Part shown: one piece after another, positions 10,714 through 22,263 of the stretch
Layout: the number at the start of each line of letters is the position of its first letter
How positions within the stretch are numbered: the stretch's first letter is position 1
DNA from: Siphonodentalium dalli
Lineage: Eukaryota > Mollusca > Scaphopoda > Gadilida > Siphonodentaliidae
Reading direction: 5' to 3'
Length of the DNA stretch: 64,000 bases
Assembly (NCBI GenBank): GCA_032622095.1
Contig: CP136069.1
Location: 104,374,278 to 104,438,277 of the forward strand
Program-made: the position numbers and the translations under genes
Notes under the pieces: model-generated
Seen by the model: the letters and a program-made list of their open reading frames with translations, nothing else
Database searches by the model: none
What the model was told of the DNA's origin: nothing

Positions 10714-13700
10714 ATGTTTTTCCGCTAAAGGAAGCCTTCACACTGAACTATATTGATATATGTCCTGCTTTGTAAACCACAGTAGGAAAGGGTTAACTTT
10801 TTGGTCGCCTCCCGACGCCCATTGTCTTGCTCAGATTTGTCACGCGTGAACTGTCCAATATAAACCGCTGTACACAACGAAACCAACAGATCTAAAGGAT
10901 GTATCTTTTTGAATTTGTGTTTAACACACCTCAACCAATTAAATTTGTCGATACAATATATCTTTTGGTTGCCTTCTCGTTCATTTTTATATTTATCGGT
11001 TTCGAATTTATGGACCGTTTCGCTTAAAACATACAATTGTTCCATGTTTTCGAACAGGCCGATATCGGAATCAACCAGCGCGTCTGAAAATTGACAAATT
11101 CGTCATAGACCGGCCATCGTTTCATTGCCTTACGATGCGCATAGATTATTGTGAGAAATACATCTATAGAATTATTATTGAACCTCTAAGGTATGATAGA
11201 TTTGGTCCGATCGAAATTGCCACGTGGTTCGCTAAACGAAGTATCCTAATTTCTTGCGAATTTATTATATTTGGTGTTTCATCTCGCGGAATTTTCTTTC
11301 AATAATTCCCTCGCTACTGATGCTAATATCTATCATAATGTTATGAACAACGTGCATTCACATAATACTTAGTTGTTTTATGTTTCAATACTGTCACACA
11401 TGTATCCATGATCCAGATGTGTTAGTCGTCGCTTGACCTTGCCGTTGACTACATCTACGGTTTATCAATATCAGAATGGAACCGTTTCATGTATAATAAT
11501 AATTGTTAATTTGTTACTTAATATGACAGTTGTAGTACTACGAATCGGTAGTGTCATTATTAATTTCAGACAGGGATTGATATCTGACAAGGGTCAGAAT
11601 TCTGTTCATGGTTCGATTCTCGTAACAAGGAGCATCAACTTCACTGTAGAATTTAGAACTGCTATCATTTGATGATTGCGAACATGACATGCCATTGTCC
11701 CCCGGATATCATAGCTAATGATCAATCTCAGTCATGTGGGTCGATTTAATATCTATATAGTTGTTTCTGCTCTAATGAACAATAGCTGCGATTCTACGCA
11801 AGCCGGTCTGAACCGGTGGGCGTGTATTGCTCTCAGGTGCATGATAATCATGATGGACTAATAATCGTGATCTGTGGAGATTCCGACTAAAATTAATAAT
11901 AATGACAATTTCACTCTGTCTCAATTCCAAATTTTAGTTATTATTGTGAATTTCTCCAAAATTAACTATGCTGACATTGTTATTTGGCACCTGAGAGTAA
12001 AGACTATGTTCGTTATGACCTGTACAGATATGTTGTCGTGGGTGCCGACACTCTCAAGAAGGCGGAGGGTGTGAGGTTACTACGATTCTGGATATGGATC
12101 TGATTGGGACCCAAATTACAAATCATGGGCACTCAGGTTTGAACTCTTCCCTCTTGTCGACATTCTGAAGGTGTCTAATCATGGATTCACTATCTACATA
12201 ATTATTTGACGGTTCTTTCGATCCTTTCCCCATCTTGGTTAAATTATGGGAATGTGAATGTGTAATTTGCGATGGCACTATATCACAATGAATTGTTGCG
12301 GATAACTTTCCTTCTGATTCTATTTCGTTTTCAAGCCATCCTCGGTTTATTTGCATACCGGTCCACACATTGTCTCTCGTTGACTCAAATTCTTCATGAT
12401 CTCAGACTGACAAGATTTAGAATCGTGGTGACTTGACCCCTCCAGTTAACTGGCCAACAGTAAATTGCTGCTGTGGAATGTTTGATTCCCCATGTGGCCG
12501 CGATGTTTCTCGCAGCATTTCTTGAGACCATGGCCAAAATTTGAGATGCCTGGATGAAGGCCCCCAAAGAGATATAACAGCAGTGGTATTCCAAGAAGGT
12601 GAGGGATCTTAAATGGCAAGTAACCTTATCAAATGTGAGCTCGGTACACGAACATGCTGTGCATACAATGCAGGGAGCATTGTTCATAAAGGGCATGGTA
12701 GGCGTTTTGAATGTATTCATTGACCAGCAAGGAGTCTACATGAATTAACATATATACGAGTCCAGACCTTGGCTCTTCGCATTCTACTACTACCTTTCGT
12801 ACCTTTGATATGGCGAATAGACTTCACACAAGAATGAAGCATATTTACATGGAAAGCATTTATATTGTCACATGCCCCACGACCACTGCCAATAGCCTTT
12901 CCAAAAAGAGTCCATCACATGGCTCTTCATACTTCTATTGCCCATATCAATTTGATTATCTGGCACATACAAAATAAAAAAGGCGGGACGTTTGTGCTGT
13001 CCAGCTTAGCTTTCGAGGAAGCTCATTGACAAGCATTACAGACATTTCCCCTCAGGCAGAGGACCACCCCGAGTGGATCCCGACCCCATGGTGCCAGACG
13101 CCCGATCACAAGGCTGCCAACTCTGCGTTAATAGCCAAATTTAGGCTTAAAAATAATAGTAGTGATTGCAAATTTCGCTCTATGTCTCCATTCCATTTAA
13201 TAGTGATCATTGGGAATTTTCTCCAAAATTAATACTCGTACCGACACTATTGTTTGGCACCTGAGAGTAGTAGTTTGCTTTCTCAGTGGCTGCTCTGGTC
13301 ACCTGCGGTATTCGGCCATGAGCTCCATATGCTTACGGCTGTTCGTCATGTTCTCTGTGGGGCTATATATATATATTTTGTGATACATTGGATCATGCCA
13401 GGGATCTGTGCTCTGGCTCCGACCATTGGATTGCTGGGTGCAGCTTTGGTAGGGCCTTCTGACATGATCTCATGATGACTTATATATCACCCTGATATTT
13501 CTATTATATCAGTTTATATATCTATATACGCGAAAGATTTGTATCACAGGGTTTCTGCAATGATATCTTGTGATACATAGGTACCTCAGAGACATGTGAT
13601 AACTGTTCTAAGAAGGAAGGCAGGACCAGTTCACGCTCCTTCGATTACGCCTCGGCGGTACAATCCATTAGTGGGGCTGCGACCGGTGGAGCAGACGGGG

Positions 13701-14285
13701 TACTTGGGACCTCCAGGACGTTTTGTCCCCCACCGGACGCTAGCGGTTCTGGGCGCTAAAGCTGCCAAATCGTGTGCGCACAGCACGTTTGGCGAACAGC
13801 AGTTAGTTAACTCTTAATGTTGGTTGTCTAGCCATTTTATGGAGTGGGCCTCCTCCTGTGCAGGTCGTTCTGTCTCTAAGGCGGAGAATGAGTTAGTCTT
13901 CTTGCATCCCATGGCGGGTGGGACCTTAGAACTGACAGATGAAGAATGAAGAAGACGACAAAGAGAAGAAGAACGAACAGTATCTTCTTCAGTTATCCTT
14001 GCTCGGTTCGCTCGCAACTATGAATTGGATGGCACCTCCTGGGATGTTTCTTTCAAAATAAGGGGGGGAGGTACACGTTTGAGCCATATAGCACTCTAAC
14101 TATATGAGTTATTTCACGTAACTAATCATAACAGATTCATTAAGAGTTCATATTTATGTACAATCTGTTTTAGAAGAGTACATTCCTCTAAATTTGGCTA
14201 TTAACTTTATTGTTTGTGCCTCCTCCTGGGCTTGCATTCTAATCCATATAGTTCAGTGTGAAGGCTTCCTTTTGCGGAAAAATAT
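10714..14285. mobile_element. About 3.6-kb DNA transposon-like element with terminal inverted repeats
   Basis: The left end TTTTTCCGC-AAAGGAAGCC followed by TTCACACTGAACTATAT is mirrored at about 14247-14285 in inverted orientation (ATAGTTCAGTGTGAAGGCTTCC...GCGGAAAAA). The left end has about 170 bases of subterminal sequence related to the MITE next door. Inside, a block of about 115-130 bp is directly repeated (about 11880-11998 and 13138-13268, both ending TTTGGCACCTGAGAGTA). Near 12000 a short open stretch reads KDYVRYDLYRYVVVGADTL, and at 13596-13817 a GC-richer 73-residue frame is open. I recognise neither and see no transposase, so the element is probably non-autonomous. It sits in the long GAK intron. 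A clear target duplication was not identified, so the exact ends are uncertain. Confidence 0.6.
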
Positions 14286-14610
14286 TATTAAAAAAAGTAT
14301 AATACATTTTTCCTTAAAGAAAGCCTGAACACTGAACTATCATAGGGGCCTCCCATGGTGGTGCCATTCCCAACCCCGCAACTCGCCAATCTCCTGATTG
14401 AGTCGGAAATCAAACTAAAGTGTCCCGTCGTGTACAGCGGTTTATATTGGGACAGTTCATGCGTGACTAAACTGAGCAAGACAATGGGCGTCGGGAGGCG
14501 ACCAAAAAGTTAACCCTTTCCTACTGTGGTTTACAAAGCAGGACATATATCCATATAGTTCAGTGTTCAGGCTTTCTTTGAGGAAAAATGTATTATACTT
14601 TTAAAAATAA
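14286..14610. mobile_element. MITE with about 53-bp TIRs, abutting its larger relative
   Basis: Left TIR 14288-14340 (AAAGTATAATACATTTTTCC...) is the inverse of 14553-14608. The right half (14420-14560) is nearly identical, in reverse complement, to the left end of the 3.6-kb element (for example TTGTACACGACGGG-type sequence, CGGTTTATATTGG, GGGCGTCGGGAGGCGACC). A third diverged copy lies at 25503-25676. One family, three members in this window. Confidence 0.65.
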
Positions 14611-15655
14611 TATATTTATTTTCAAGTTCACTGGTACTGCATATTTTTCGACTGATATATTTTATGACATTGATATTAAATCTTCACGAAAGACCTAGTT
14701 TACGCCAAATCTACAGTTTCAATGCATTACTCCAGTAATGATGTATTTATATTACTAATTAAGACTCAGGTAATTGTCATGCATTGTGATAATCAAGCAT
14801 AGTTCCAACATGGTAATTCATGTTGTCGTGTTTTCGTCTTGGTGACAAAGGCACACCTATTTTTAGTTTCATTGACAGATATGTTTTAAGCCAATTAGCT
14901 TGGAGCCAACTCACTCACTTTTTAGTCGGGATAAAAAATAAATCCATACACTTGTGATTTGTAAAGAAAGACAAATAGTAAAAATAGTATTACTACACTA
15001 GCTATAAACATAAATACTGAATCAGAAGAATAAAGAAGTCAATTGCACGGAGACACAGGATTATTTTTAACAAAATAACTATCGTATGTGCATTACAGCA
15101 ATGTCAATGCTCCACCCACTGTGACAATTTTGCAGTAGCGCCCCTTTTACAGAAATCCAAAATTCACAGAGGTCCCTTAAAATCAGTAAACGAGACGACT
15201 TTAAAGGGGGAACTAGTGTGTATATATCAAATGAGAAGTTATTTAAATGAAGAATGACACTAAAATTGATAATAGTGGCTTGTTTATCAATAATATTCGG
15301 GGAACTTCTGCAAAGGGACCTTCACAAACGAAGACCTACTGCAAATCGTACCTTGAATCTATTTACATTTTGACAAACACTGGCTTTCGATTGTCAGTGT
15401 TATTTATAAATTGAAAAGAAATAGGAAGAAAGGTTTTTTGTCTTTGTAAAAATAAAAAGTAAATAAATTTTATTTATTAATGTTCGACGCTTTACCATAG
15501 TTTATGATTTTTTTAATCGGATAGAAAAGTTTCGGAAAATCCTACAAGATGCACATTGAAAATGATTTGTTGATATCTTAGATTTGAGCGCATGCAAAAT
15601 AAAAGTTGTGCACACAGACGATCCAGGATTGTCTCATTGTCATATTTATACCCTC
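14611..15655. other. No gene recognised; AT-rich intronic DNA
   Basis: No coding similarity, tRNA-like fold or clear repeat structure was seen. Homopolymer-rich AT sequence is common toward 15480. Confidence 0.4.
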
Positions 15656-16601
15656 ATAAAATGGGGGGTATACCGGATTACATCCATCTGTCTGTCTTTC
15701 CATCCATTCACTAATATATCTCAACCATGGGTTATCGGATCTCGATGAAATTTGGTATGCAGGTTTGTCATCAGGAGGGCTTTCAAAAGAGGTTTCATTG
15801 ACGATGTTAACATTTTCCTTTCAAGAGTTTCTGAAAATTTTGCATTTCTGTCCATGCCTAATAAGTAATTGACAACCAATCACTAAAATTATTCACATGT
15901 ATATACATCTGAAATTGCATCCTTTCTCACATTTTTGGCAAGATGAATATTGTTCCCGTAATTACAACTCCAACTCTGAGTTTATATTCAGTGTAAGGAA
16001 TTACAGGTTTTCGTTAGAAATAGTTAAAGACAAAGCCGTGGCATCATGGTCCTTTCTTTGATCGAGGATGAAAGGGAATCAGAATCAGAATACTTTATTT
16101 CATGACATAACATCTCATATATATTTTGAAGACCTCTGTTTGTCTGTATGTCATTTATACAAATCTACGATTCTCGACCGATCGGGACGAAACTTGGTAC
16201 GTGTGTGTAGTTTGACCAGGCGGTTGTCGTTGTCGTATTGGCGAGCCCGTGCGGCGCCCGCTTCGCGCATACGCAGACGAGATCTCGGAAACGGGTGGAG
16301 CTATCGACTTGAAATTTGGTATGTGAATGTATCTTGCCCCGGATACAAATTTTATCGGTCGCTGAGCCCGTGCTACGCCAGCTTCGCGCATGCGCAGACG
16401 AGATCTCGGAAACGGGTGGAGCTATCTACTTGAAATTTGGTATGTGAATGTATCTTGCCCCGGATACGAATTTTATCGGGTCGCCGAGCCCGTGCGACAC
16501 CAGCTTCGCGCATTCGCAGACCAGATCTCGGGCTGGGTAGAGCTATCGACTTGAAATTTGTTTTTTGAATAGCCCGGACAACGTCGGGCTCATCGGCTAG
16601 T
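15656..16601 (+). mobile_element. Helitron-like module array with hairpin-CTAG 3' end
   Basis: The stretch starts ATAAAATGGGGGGTATACCGG and carries repeated 'gatgaaatttggtatg' phrases. Three units of about 123 bp follow at 16255-16565, each with CGCATNCGCAGACGAGATCTCGG, GGGTGGAGCTATC and CCCCGGATAC. It ends at 16571-16601 with AGCCCG-gacaacgt-CGGGCT, a 20-base hairpin, then CATCGG and CTAG followed by T. A short GC hairpin six bases before CTAG/T is the hallmark 3' terminus of Helitrons and Helentron-derived HINE elements, which in bivalves often carry tandem core repeats of about 160 bp. I see no Rep/helicase, so it would be non-autonomous. The 5' end is not defined. The open frames over it are repeat shadows. 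Confidence 0.5.
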
Positions 16602-17430
16602 CTATTATATTTATTTATATATGTGTGTGTGTGTGTGTGTCTGTGTGATCGCGATGGACTCGAAAACGACCAAACCGATTTCGATGAATCTTGGTATGTG
16701 GGAGTACTTTCGGCCATGGAGTAGCATGGGCCTGTTAATTTGCCCGTGCGACGTGACCTTGACCTTGAAATTGGGTCATTTCAAGGTCGAACGCCCGAGT
16801 ATCACGGGATTTCGATGAAAATTAGAGTCTGGGGATACTTTCGTATGGGGAGTGTAGTAAGCCTATTCGTTTGCCAGTGCGACGTGACCTTGAAATTGGG
16901 TCAATTCAAGGTCAAATCGCGAATTTTGATGGGATTTCGACGAAATTTGATACATTGGGTTACTTTTGTCCACTGAGTGTTTTCGACGGGTCAAATCGTG
17001 ACCCCGACCTGACCTTGACCTTCAAAATGATCAATTCGAGGTCAAATCGGGTAAAACCGGATGGATTTCAACAGGTACTTTTGTCGGGTACTTTTGTCCG
17101 GGCAGTGTTTTGGACGGGTCAAATCGTGACCCCACCTGACCTTGACCTTCAAAATGGACAATTCAAGGTCAAATCCTGCAATTTGCCGAAAAGCAGAGGG
17201 GAAACAGCCCGGACGAAGTCCAGTCCACCTACTGGTCTAATATATATTTGAGGAAAGTTTGTCTGTCTGTGTGTCTTTCCGCGATGGACTCGAAAACGGC
17301 TGAACCGATTTTGACGAAACTTGGTACGGGTGTGTGGTTTGACCCGAGAAGTAACATGTGCCCATCCGTTTGCCCGTGCGGTGTGTCCTTGACCTTCAAA
17401 ACTCATATCTCGGGATCCGCTGAGCCGCAG
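16602..17430 (+). repeat. Second and third module copies (TG microsatellite, gatttcgatgaa units)
   Basis: After a TG microsatellite (16619-16648), units begin with GTGATCGCGATGGACTCGAA, contain 'ccgatttcgatgaatcttggtatg' and 'gcgacgtgaccttgacc', and repeat at about 16649, 16790, 16920 and 17040. A degenerate terminus (AGCCCGGACGAAGTCC then CTACTGGTCTA) is at 17206-17238, and another unit start follows at 17277 (TCCGCGATGGACTCGAAAAC). This is the same repeat family as the preceding feature. Translated frames look repetitive only because the DNA is. Confidence 0.6.
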
Positions 17431-17850
17431 TGCTAAATTGCCTTATACAATAACGCTCTTTATATTTCCCATATTTATGTTGGTTAACCGAATAACGCTC
17501 TTTATTCCCTTCGGCTTTTGTATATGAGGCTGGCGAAGCGTTTGTTTACAATCAACACAACGCTTCTACGAGTGAATTCAGACTGTTTCATAGTTTACAA
17601 TGAGCCGCATTGCTAAATTGCGATTTCAGACTGTTTTATAGTTTACAATGAGCCGCAGTGCTAAACTGCCTTAATACTGTGACTGTTCAGATTTGTTTTA
17701 GTATGCGTATTGTTTATAAACGGTCTATCGAAATGGTATTCTCGAGACATTGACATTCTTTTTGTGAATTCAGACTGTTTTATAGTTTACAATGAGCCGC
17801 AGTGCTAAATTGCCTTATACAATAACGCTCTTTATATTTCCCATATTTGG
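17407..17850 (+). repeat. Imperfect direct repeats with GAGCCGCAGTGCTAAA
   Basis: The phrase GAGCCGCAGTGCTAAATTGC occurs at about 17421, 17602 (GCATTGC variant), 17650 and 17794. The blocks at 17423-17520 and 17795-17890 share AATAACGCTCTTTATATTTC and GGTTAACCGAATAACGCTC. The pattern suggests local duplication of about 370 bp with internal shuffling. No coding function is apparent. Confidence 0.6.
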
Positions 17851-18094
17851 GTTGGTTAACCGAATAACGCTCTTTATTCCCTTCGGCGTTTGTATAGACA
17901 GTTTTCCCTTCCTCTTAACGATTGCCATTCATATTTTTGAAATCCTGCCTCTTTGTACATTTTCCTTCTGTCGTAAGTTGTTGAGATAATAATATACTTT
18001 TGTCAAATATTTACCTGTCTTTTTGTTGGTTTTAAGTCTCGCATCGGACAGATACCACCAAAGCTGACATCTCGCGTTCATGAAACAGACGAGC

Positions 18095-18725
18095 ATGATA
18101 TCAATTTGAAACTTTTCAATGTATTCTCATTACCTACTGACTGGTCAATTCATTTGTCTCATTCTCACGCCAATTAGCCATTCACTCAATTTGTAAATAT
18201 TAACTTTTCTTGACACTAATTTGAAGCTTTTTATTACATTCTGATTACCTGCTTTTGTAAATACTAACTTTACCTGACACCAATTTGAACCTTTTTTCAA
18301 TGCATTCTGATTACCTGCTGACTGATCGATTAATTTGCCTCATTCTCAAGCCAAGCAACCATTCACTCAATTTGTAAATATTAACTTTGTTAGGCGCCCA
18401 CTTGAAATTTATCAATGTATTCTGATTACCTGCTGACTGGTCAATTCATTTGCCTCTTTCTCACGCCAAGCAACCATTCACTCAATTTGTAAATATCAAC
18501 TTTGCTTGGCACCAATTCGAACTTTCTCAATGTATTCTGATGACCTGTTGACTGGGCGATTGGTGTACTTAATTGTGTAAATATAAACTTTGCTTGACAA
18601 CAATGTGAACATTTACAATGTATTCTGATTACCTGCTGACTGGTCAATTCACATGCCTCATTCTCACGCCAAGCTACCATCGATTTGTAAATATCAACTT
18701 AGGTTGACACCAATTTGAACAATCG
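18095..18725. repeat. Degenerate tandem array, about 60-120-bp units
   Basis: About six to seven units each carry CAATTTGAAC, CAATGTATTCTGATTACCTG, CTGACTGGTCAATTCA, CTCATTCTCACGCCAAG and ATTTGTAAATATTAAC, at roughly 18107, 18220, 18279, 18390, 18512, 18600 and 18710. Divergence between units is substantial and some are shortened. It lies between Helitron-like ends and may be the core repeat of one such element. Confidence 0.75.
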
Positions 18726-18849
18726 AGGACGATAGACCTGATATGAGTCGTTATGGCTGCTCGGCATATAGGACATTCCTTCTTAACTTTCATCCACTCA
18801 AGAATACAAACTTCACAAAAGGAATGAGAACAGCCCAAACTTTTTCGTC

Positions 18850-19017
18850 ACACCCGATGCCCGTGCGGCGTGATCTTGACCTTTCAAATGACCTTGAACC
18901 TGTATCTCGGTATCCGCTGGGCCGATTTCCACCATTTTTGGGGTGTTGGTGAGTTAAAACATAACTATAAAAAAAACATCACAACAACTCTCCCCGTCAG
19001 GACGGGTACCCAGCTAG
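18850..19017 (+). mobile_element. Second Helitron-like 3' terminus
   Basis: The sequence carries the module phrase GCCCGTGCGGCGTGATCTTG and ends CCCGTC-AG-GACGGG (18993-19006), TACCCAG, CTAG (19013-19016), then T. A perfect 6-bp stem hairpin seven bases before CTAG/T matches the Helitron end rule, as at 16571-16601. Two independent ends of this form in one region strengthen the assignment. Confidence 0.5.
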
Positions 19018-19418
19018 TAGTATATAAAATATAAACATAGACATAATAAGAAACAGAAGTGAGATGTCATGTGGAGGCAACATGACCTATCCAGGTCGTC
19101 TTCCTGTTGCCACCATCAATAACAACAAAATTTGGCTGATTCTTGGTTTATTTTATAATATAACCGGTCATATGACACATGAGAGCTGGATTGATTATGT
19201 TATAATCCTTGTTCATTACTAAAAGCTAATAAAAGGACAAATAGATTTAGAAATCATGACGAGAAACCACATAAGATTGGTTAAATAGACAATTTTTTAT
19301 AAATCAATTAATTGATTAATTAATCTATTAGCATTAATTCAATTAATCAACTGATCAATCAATTAGCACTGAATATAGGCACTGAATATAGGCATATAAA
19401 TATAAATATATTTATATA

Positions 19419-20035
19419 TCAGGCTTTATGAAAATTCATTTTACTAATGAGGGAAGGTCGTTCAATAGTAACAGTTTCTTTCCTTTTAACTGATTCATTG
19501 AAAGTTAGAGTTATTAAGTATATCATGTTTGTACAATCTGGACAAAACTTATTTTTGCACTTAATAATTATAGAATAATTATCAATACTGGATTTTGTGA
19601 ATTGGCTCTTAAAAGCTGACTTCGGTCGAATACTCTGTATCTTTTTATCCAGAGAGTTCCATTCCTTTGGAATCACTTGTAGGGGTAGTTTTTCAGTAAA
19701 TTTAATGCGAGCTCTTGATTCCTGCATTTTACCTGAAGACCTAGTATTCATACTATATATTTTAAAACTATTTATAAAAGATTTGGGTACATTTTCACAT
19801 TTATCCGTTGTCTGTTTTCATACTGTAATTTTAAGATGTTATTAGTTTTAAATAAGGGTTCAGTGTGATTATTGTAGTGTTTTTGATTGATAGCTCGAAT
19901 TGCTTTTTTCTGTATCACTACAACTTGATTTTGAGTACTCGCATTCCCCCATAACTCAATTCCATAGAGAATATGAGAATATACTAAAGTAAAATATAGC
20001 ATTCGAAGACAATCAAAGGGGAGGAATCTCATAGA
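19419..20035 (-). pseudogene. LINE ORF2 C-terminal fragment
   Basis: On the minus strand 20032-19772 reads LRMLYFTLVYSHILYGIELW, then VIQKKAIRAI and NNHTEPLFK. This is the post-palm region of CR1/Jockey-like LINE reverse transcriptases ('L...Y...L.Y....WG......I...QKKA.R.I'). After a frameshift, 19751-19419 continues with IKFTEKLPLQVIPKEWNSLD, the usual end of such ORFs. The catalytic palm is missing, so this is a 5'-truncated, frameshifted copy inside the GAK intron, antisense to it. Clade assignment is uncertain. Confidence 0.75.
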
Positions 20036-20298
20036 GAAAGTGACACCAAGTAATCATAATGTTCACTCAACCAGTTACGATGTAGCAGGTGCACAATTTC
20101 TGGACAATGCTGACGTAATTCTTGTTTGATGTTACCGCGAAGTTTGTGGGTGAGTGATGCCGATACTGTGAGCAGCACGACACAAAAATAAGTGCACGTA
20201 CATGGCGATTGGCCGGCTCAAAATCGTATATCGTTGAAAGTTATAGATAACAGTTAAATTTTATTGACCAATTAGTCGGGAGAATGAAGTTACAGTAA

Positions 20299-20772
20299 TT
20301 ACAGTTCAAAGTACCGAATGCAATGCAGATATTCGAAACACTCAACATCACGGTATGTGATCGACACACAGTAAATTGCCAGTACATCAAACAATGGAGC
20401 ATGTGCATGTCTCCAGATACCATGGGGGTTCACGATGGGTGAAAAGTTTCCATTTAATTTTCCTGTACGAATAAATTGGAGGTACATAAAAGGGATGAAA
20501 ACTAAAATATATATAAATGCATGTTCTGCATTGTATGCAGTACCAAATACCTCAAACTTATTTGGGTCCACTACTGCTGTATAAGTTCGAACCACAGTAA
20601 AATCTAGTGTCCATATCGCAACTGAACATTGTAAATTCTCTGACAATAGACCAACGTATTGCGCTTGAAAAATAGCATGTGCACGTTCGTGATTATTGTT
20701 TGATCTCTTGCAATGTTTAGTGGTCGCATGTATTTGCTGTACTCGGCAGTTCAGGGTACAAATTATTTTCAT
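20299..20772 (-). CDS. Unrecognised 157-residue open frame
   Basis: This is one of the longest uninterrupted frames outside recognised elements. The middle has a hydrophobic stretch (FIYILVFIPFMYLQFI) flanked by NPHGIWRHAHAPLFD, so it could be a membrane-protein fragment. I recognise no family, see no splice sites that extend it, and chance cannot be excluded in 62%-AT DNA. It begins about 270 bases upstream of the LINE fragment on the same strand but is not in a LINE-like frame. Confidence 0.2.
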   Translation of the reverse strand: MKIICTLNCRVQQIHATTKHCKRSNNNHERAHAIFQAQYVGLLSENLQCSVAIWTLDFTVVRTYTAVVDPNKFEVFGTAYNAEHAFIYILVFIPFMYLQFIRTGKLNGNFSPIVNPHGIWRHAHAPLFDVLAIYCVSITYRDVECFEYLHCIRYFEL

Positions 20773-20835
20773 ATATTCTTATCTAATCACAATTCGGATG
20801 AAACGCATGCATGTTTGGTATTGGAAAGGGGAAAA

Positions 20836-20979
20836 GTATTTTTTTTTTTTTTTTTATTATTATTGTTTATTCAATTTTTATATATATTATGTACATGTAG
20901 TATTGTATACATAACACAAAACATTTACTTATATAATACTACGAGATGGGGAGGGGTGGGGTCACTGGCACTCCCACTT

Positions 20980-21016
<37 letters not shown>

Positions 21017-21030
21017 CTCTCTCTCTCGCT
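20836..21030. repeat. Poly-T tract and CT microsatellite
   Basis: A run of about 19 T at 20838-20856 and a (CT)n tract at about 20984-21026 lie either side of a short AT-rich spacer. Open frames that cross them are low-complexity artefacts. Confidence 0.95.
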
Positions 21031-21869
21031 TAAACGAAAATATTTATATTCTAATTGTTCGGTGTTAGTGATTTTATATTAATTTCTAAATCTATTAGTT
21101 TAATAAAGATAAAATTGAAAAGATTAAATATTCATAAGAATTAAAAGGGGAAAAGTATGCCTCTATATAATAAGTCTGTTTGGTTCACGCAAGATAATTA
21201 CACACAAATCTGATAATCTGAGTAACGACAATAACACTAACTAAATTGAAAGTGTTTGTTGCAACAACAAAAAAACATACTGAATTCCAAGATGATTTAA
21301 ATTGTTTTGTATGTTCGTTCGTTTGTTTGATACACTCAGTCACTCGGTAAGACAATCAGGCACACACTATTTTGTATTGGCAATACAGTTCACGGAGACT
21401 GTCAACGAGCACCATTTGTTTGCAGATTGGCAGTCACACATCGCCTCCCTTCATTAACCTCGTTAAAAACCCTACTGCGTTGCGGTAATTTCGATTACTA
21501 GTACTAGTACTAGTATTCGTTACCGTTGGTAATGCGGTGGTACTGCGAATGTTCCGGCACGGTACCACATGGTAATGCAACCGCGAATCAGCGGTATCAC
21601 GCGGTGTAATACCGCGGTACTAATGCATGTACACCTCGTTAAAGCAGGTCGCTTTCTGTGAGCAGTGCTGTATTCTTCTTAGTTTATCTGGAAATGTTTT
21701 TGTTCGTTCGTATAGATATCTCAGTAGTGGGTTATGAGATCTCAATGAAAGTTGGTGTGAATTTTCACATAATGAGGACTTCCAAAGAAGTTTTAACTAG
21801 TTTTGTTTGCTCTCTTCATTCTAGTGTACTAGTAATTTCTCTTTGTTTATATAAAAATGTTGATATTTA
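21031..21869. other. No gene recognised; CTAGTA microsatellite and GCGGTA-rich patch
   Basis: A (CTAGTA)n microsatellite lies at about 21498-21516. It is followed to 21625 by repeated words GCGGTA, GGTACCACATGGTA and CCGCGGTA that form local palindromes. The phrase TCAATGAAAGTTGGTGTGAA near 21745 resembles the bivalve module family. No coding evidence. Confidence 0.4.
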
Positions 21870-22015
21870 TATAAAATGATTTATTAGCTCATTCCACAAT
21901 AAGTATATGTATAAAGTCCAGATAAAGGGACCAATTGTCACTAATATAAAATGATTTATTAGCTCATTCCACAATAAGTATATGTATAAAGTCCAGATAA
22001 AGGGACCAATTGTCA

Positions 22016-22263
22016 TTAACCCTTTGAGTGCCAGGGGCCGATCTGATCGGCCCTAAACCTACAAAATAAGTCTGTTAAAGAATATAAGAATAAATATTAA
22101 AATTGTAAAAAATTGTAAAAAAAAAAAAAAAAAAAAAATGATAGGCCAATGCATTCTCTTATATATGCGAGGCGACCTATGGTCGACTTGCATATATAAG
22201 AGAATGCATTGGCACAGGGATTATGGGTTGATACAAAAATCGACCTGGCACTCAAAGGGTTAA
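22016..22263. mobile_element. piggyBac-type MITE flanked by TTAA
   Basis: TTAA at 22016-22019 and 22260-22263 flank a 240-base insert with TIRs CCCTTTGAGTGCCAGG / CCTGGCACTCAAAGGG. Removing it with one TTAA restores the neighbouring tandem unit (GTCA-TTAA-TATAAAATG). Inside, 22144-22167 and 22190-22213 form a perfect 24-bp stem (GCCAATGCATTCTCTTATAT...) with a 22-base loop, next to an A-run at 22119-22138. TTAA target and CCC-starting TIRs are piggyBac-superfamily traits. Confidence 0.8.

Noticed and set aside
11580-11640. tRNA-like B box (GGTTCGATTCTCG)
   Set aside because: No A box, acceptor stem or cloverleaf can be formed around it.
13596-13817. GC-richer 73-residue frame as a host exon
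   Set aside because: It lies inside the TIR element, lacks convincing splice sites and matches no family I know; kept only as a note in that element.
16068-17436. Several overlapping 60-126-residue frames on both strands
   Set aside because: They follow the periodic Helitron-like modules; the peptides repeat only because the DNA does.
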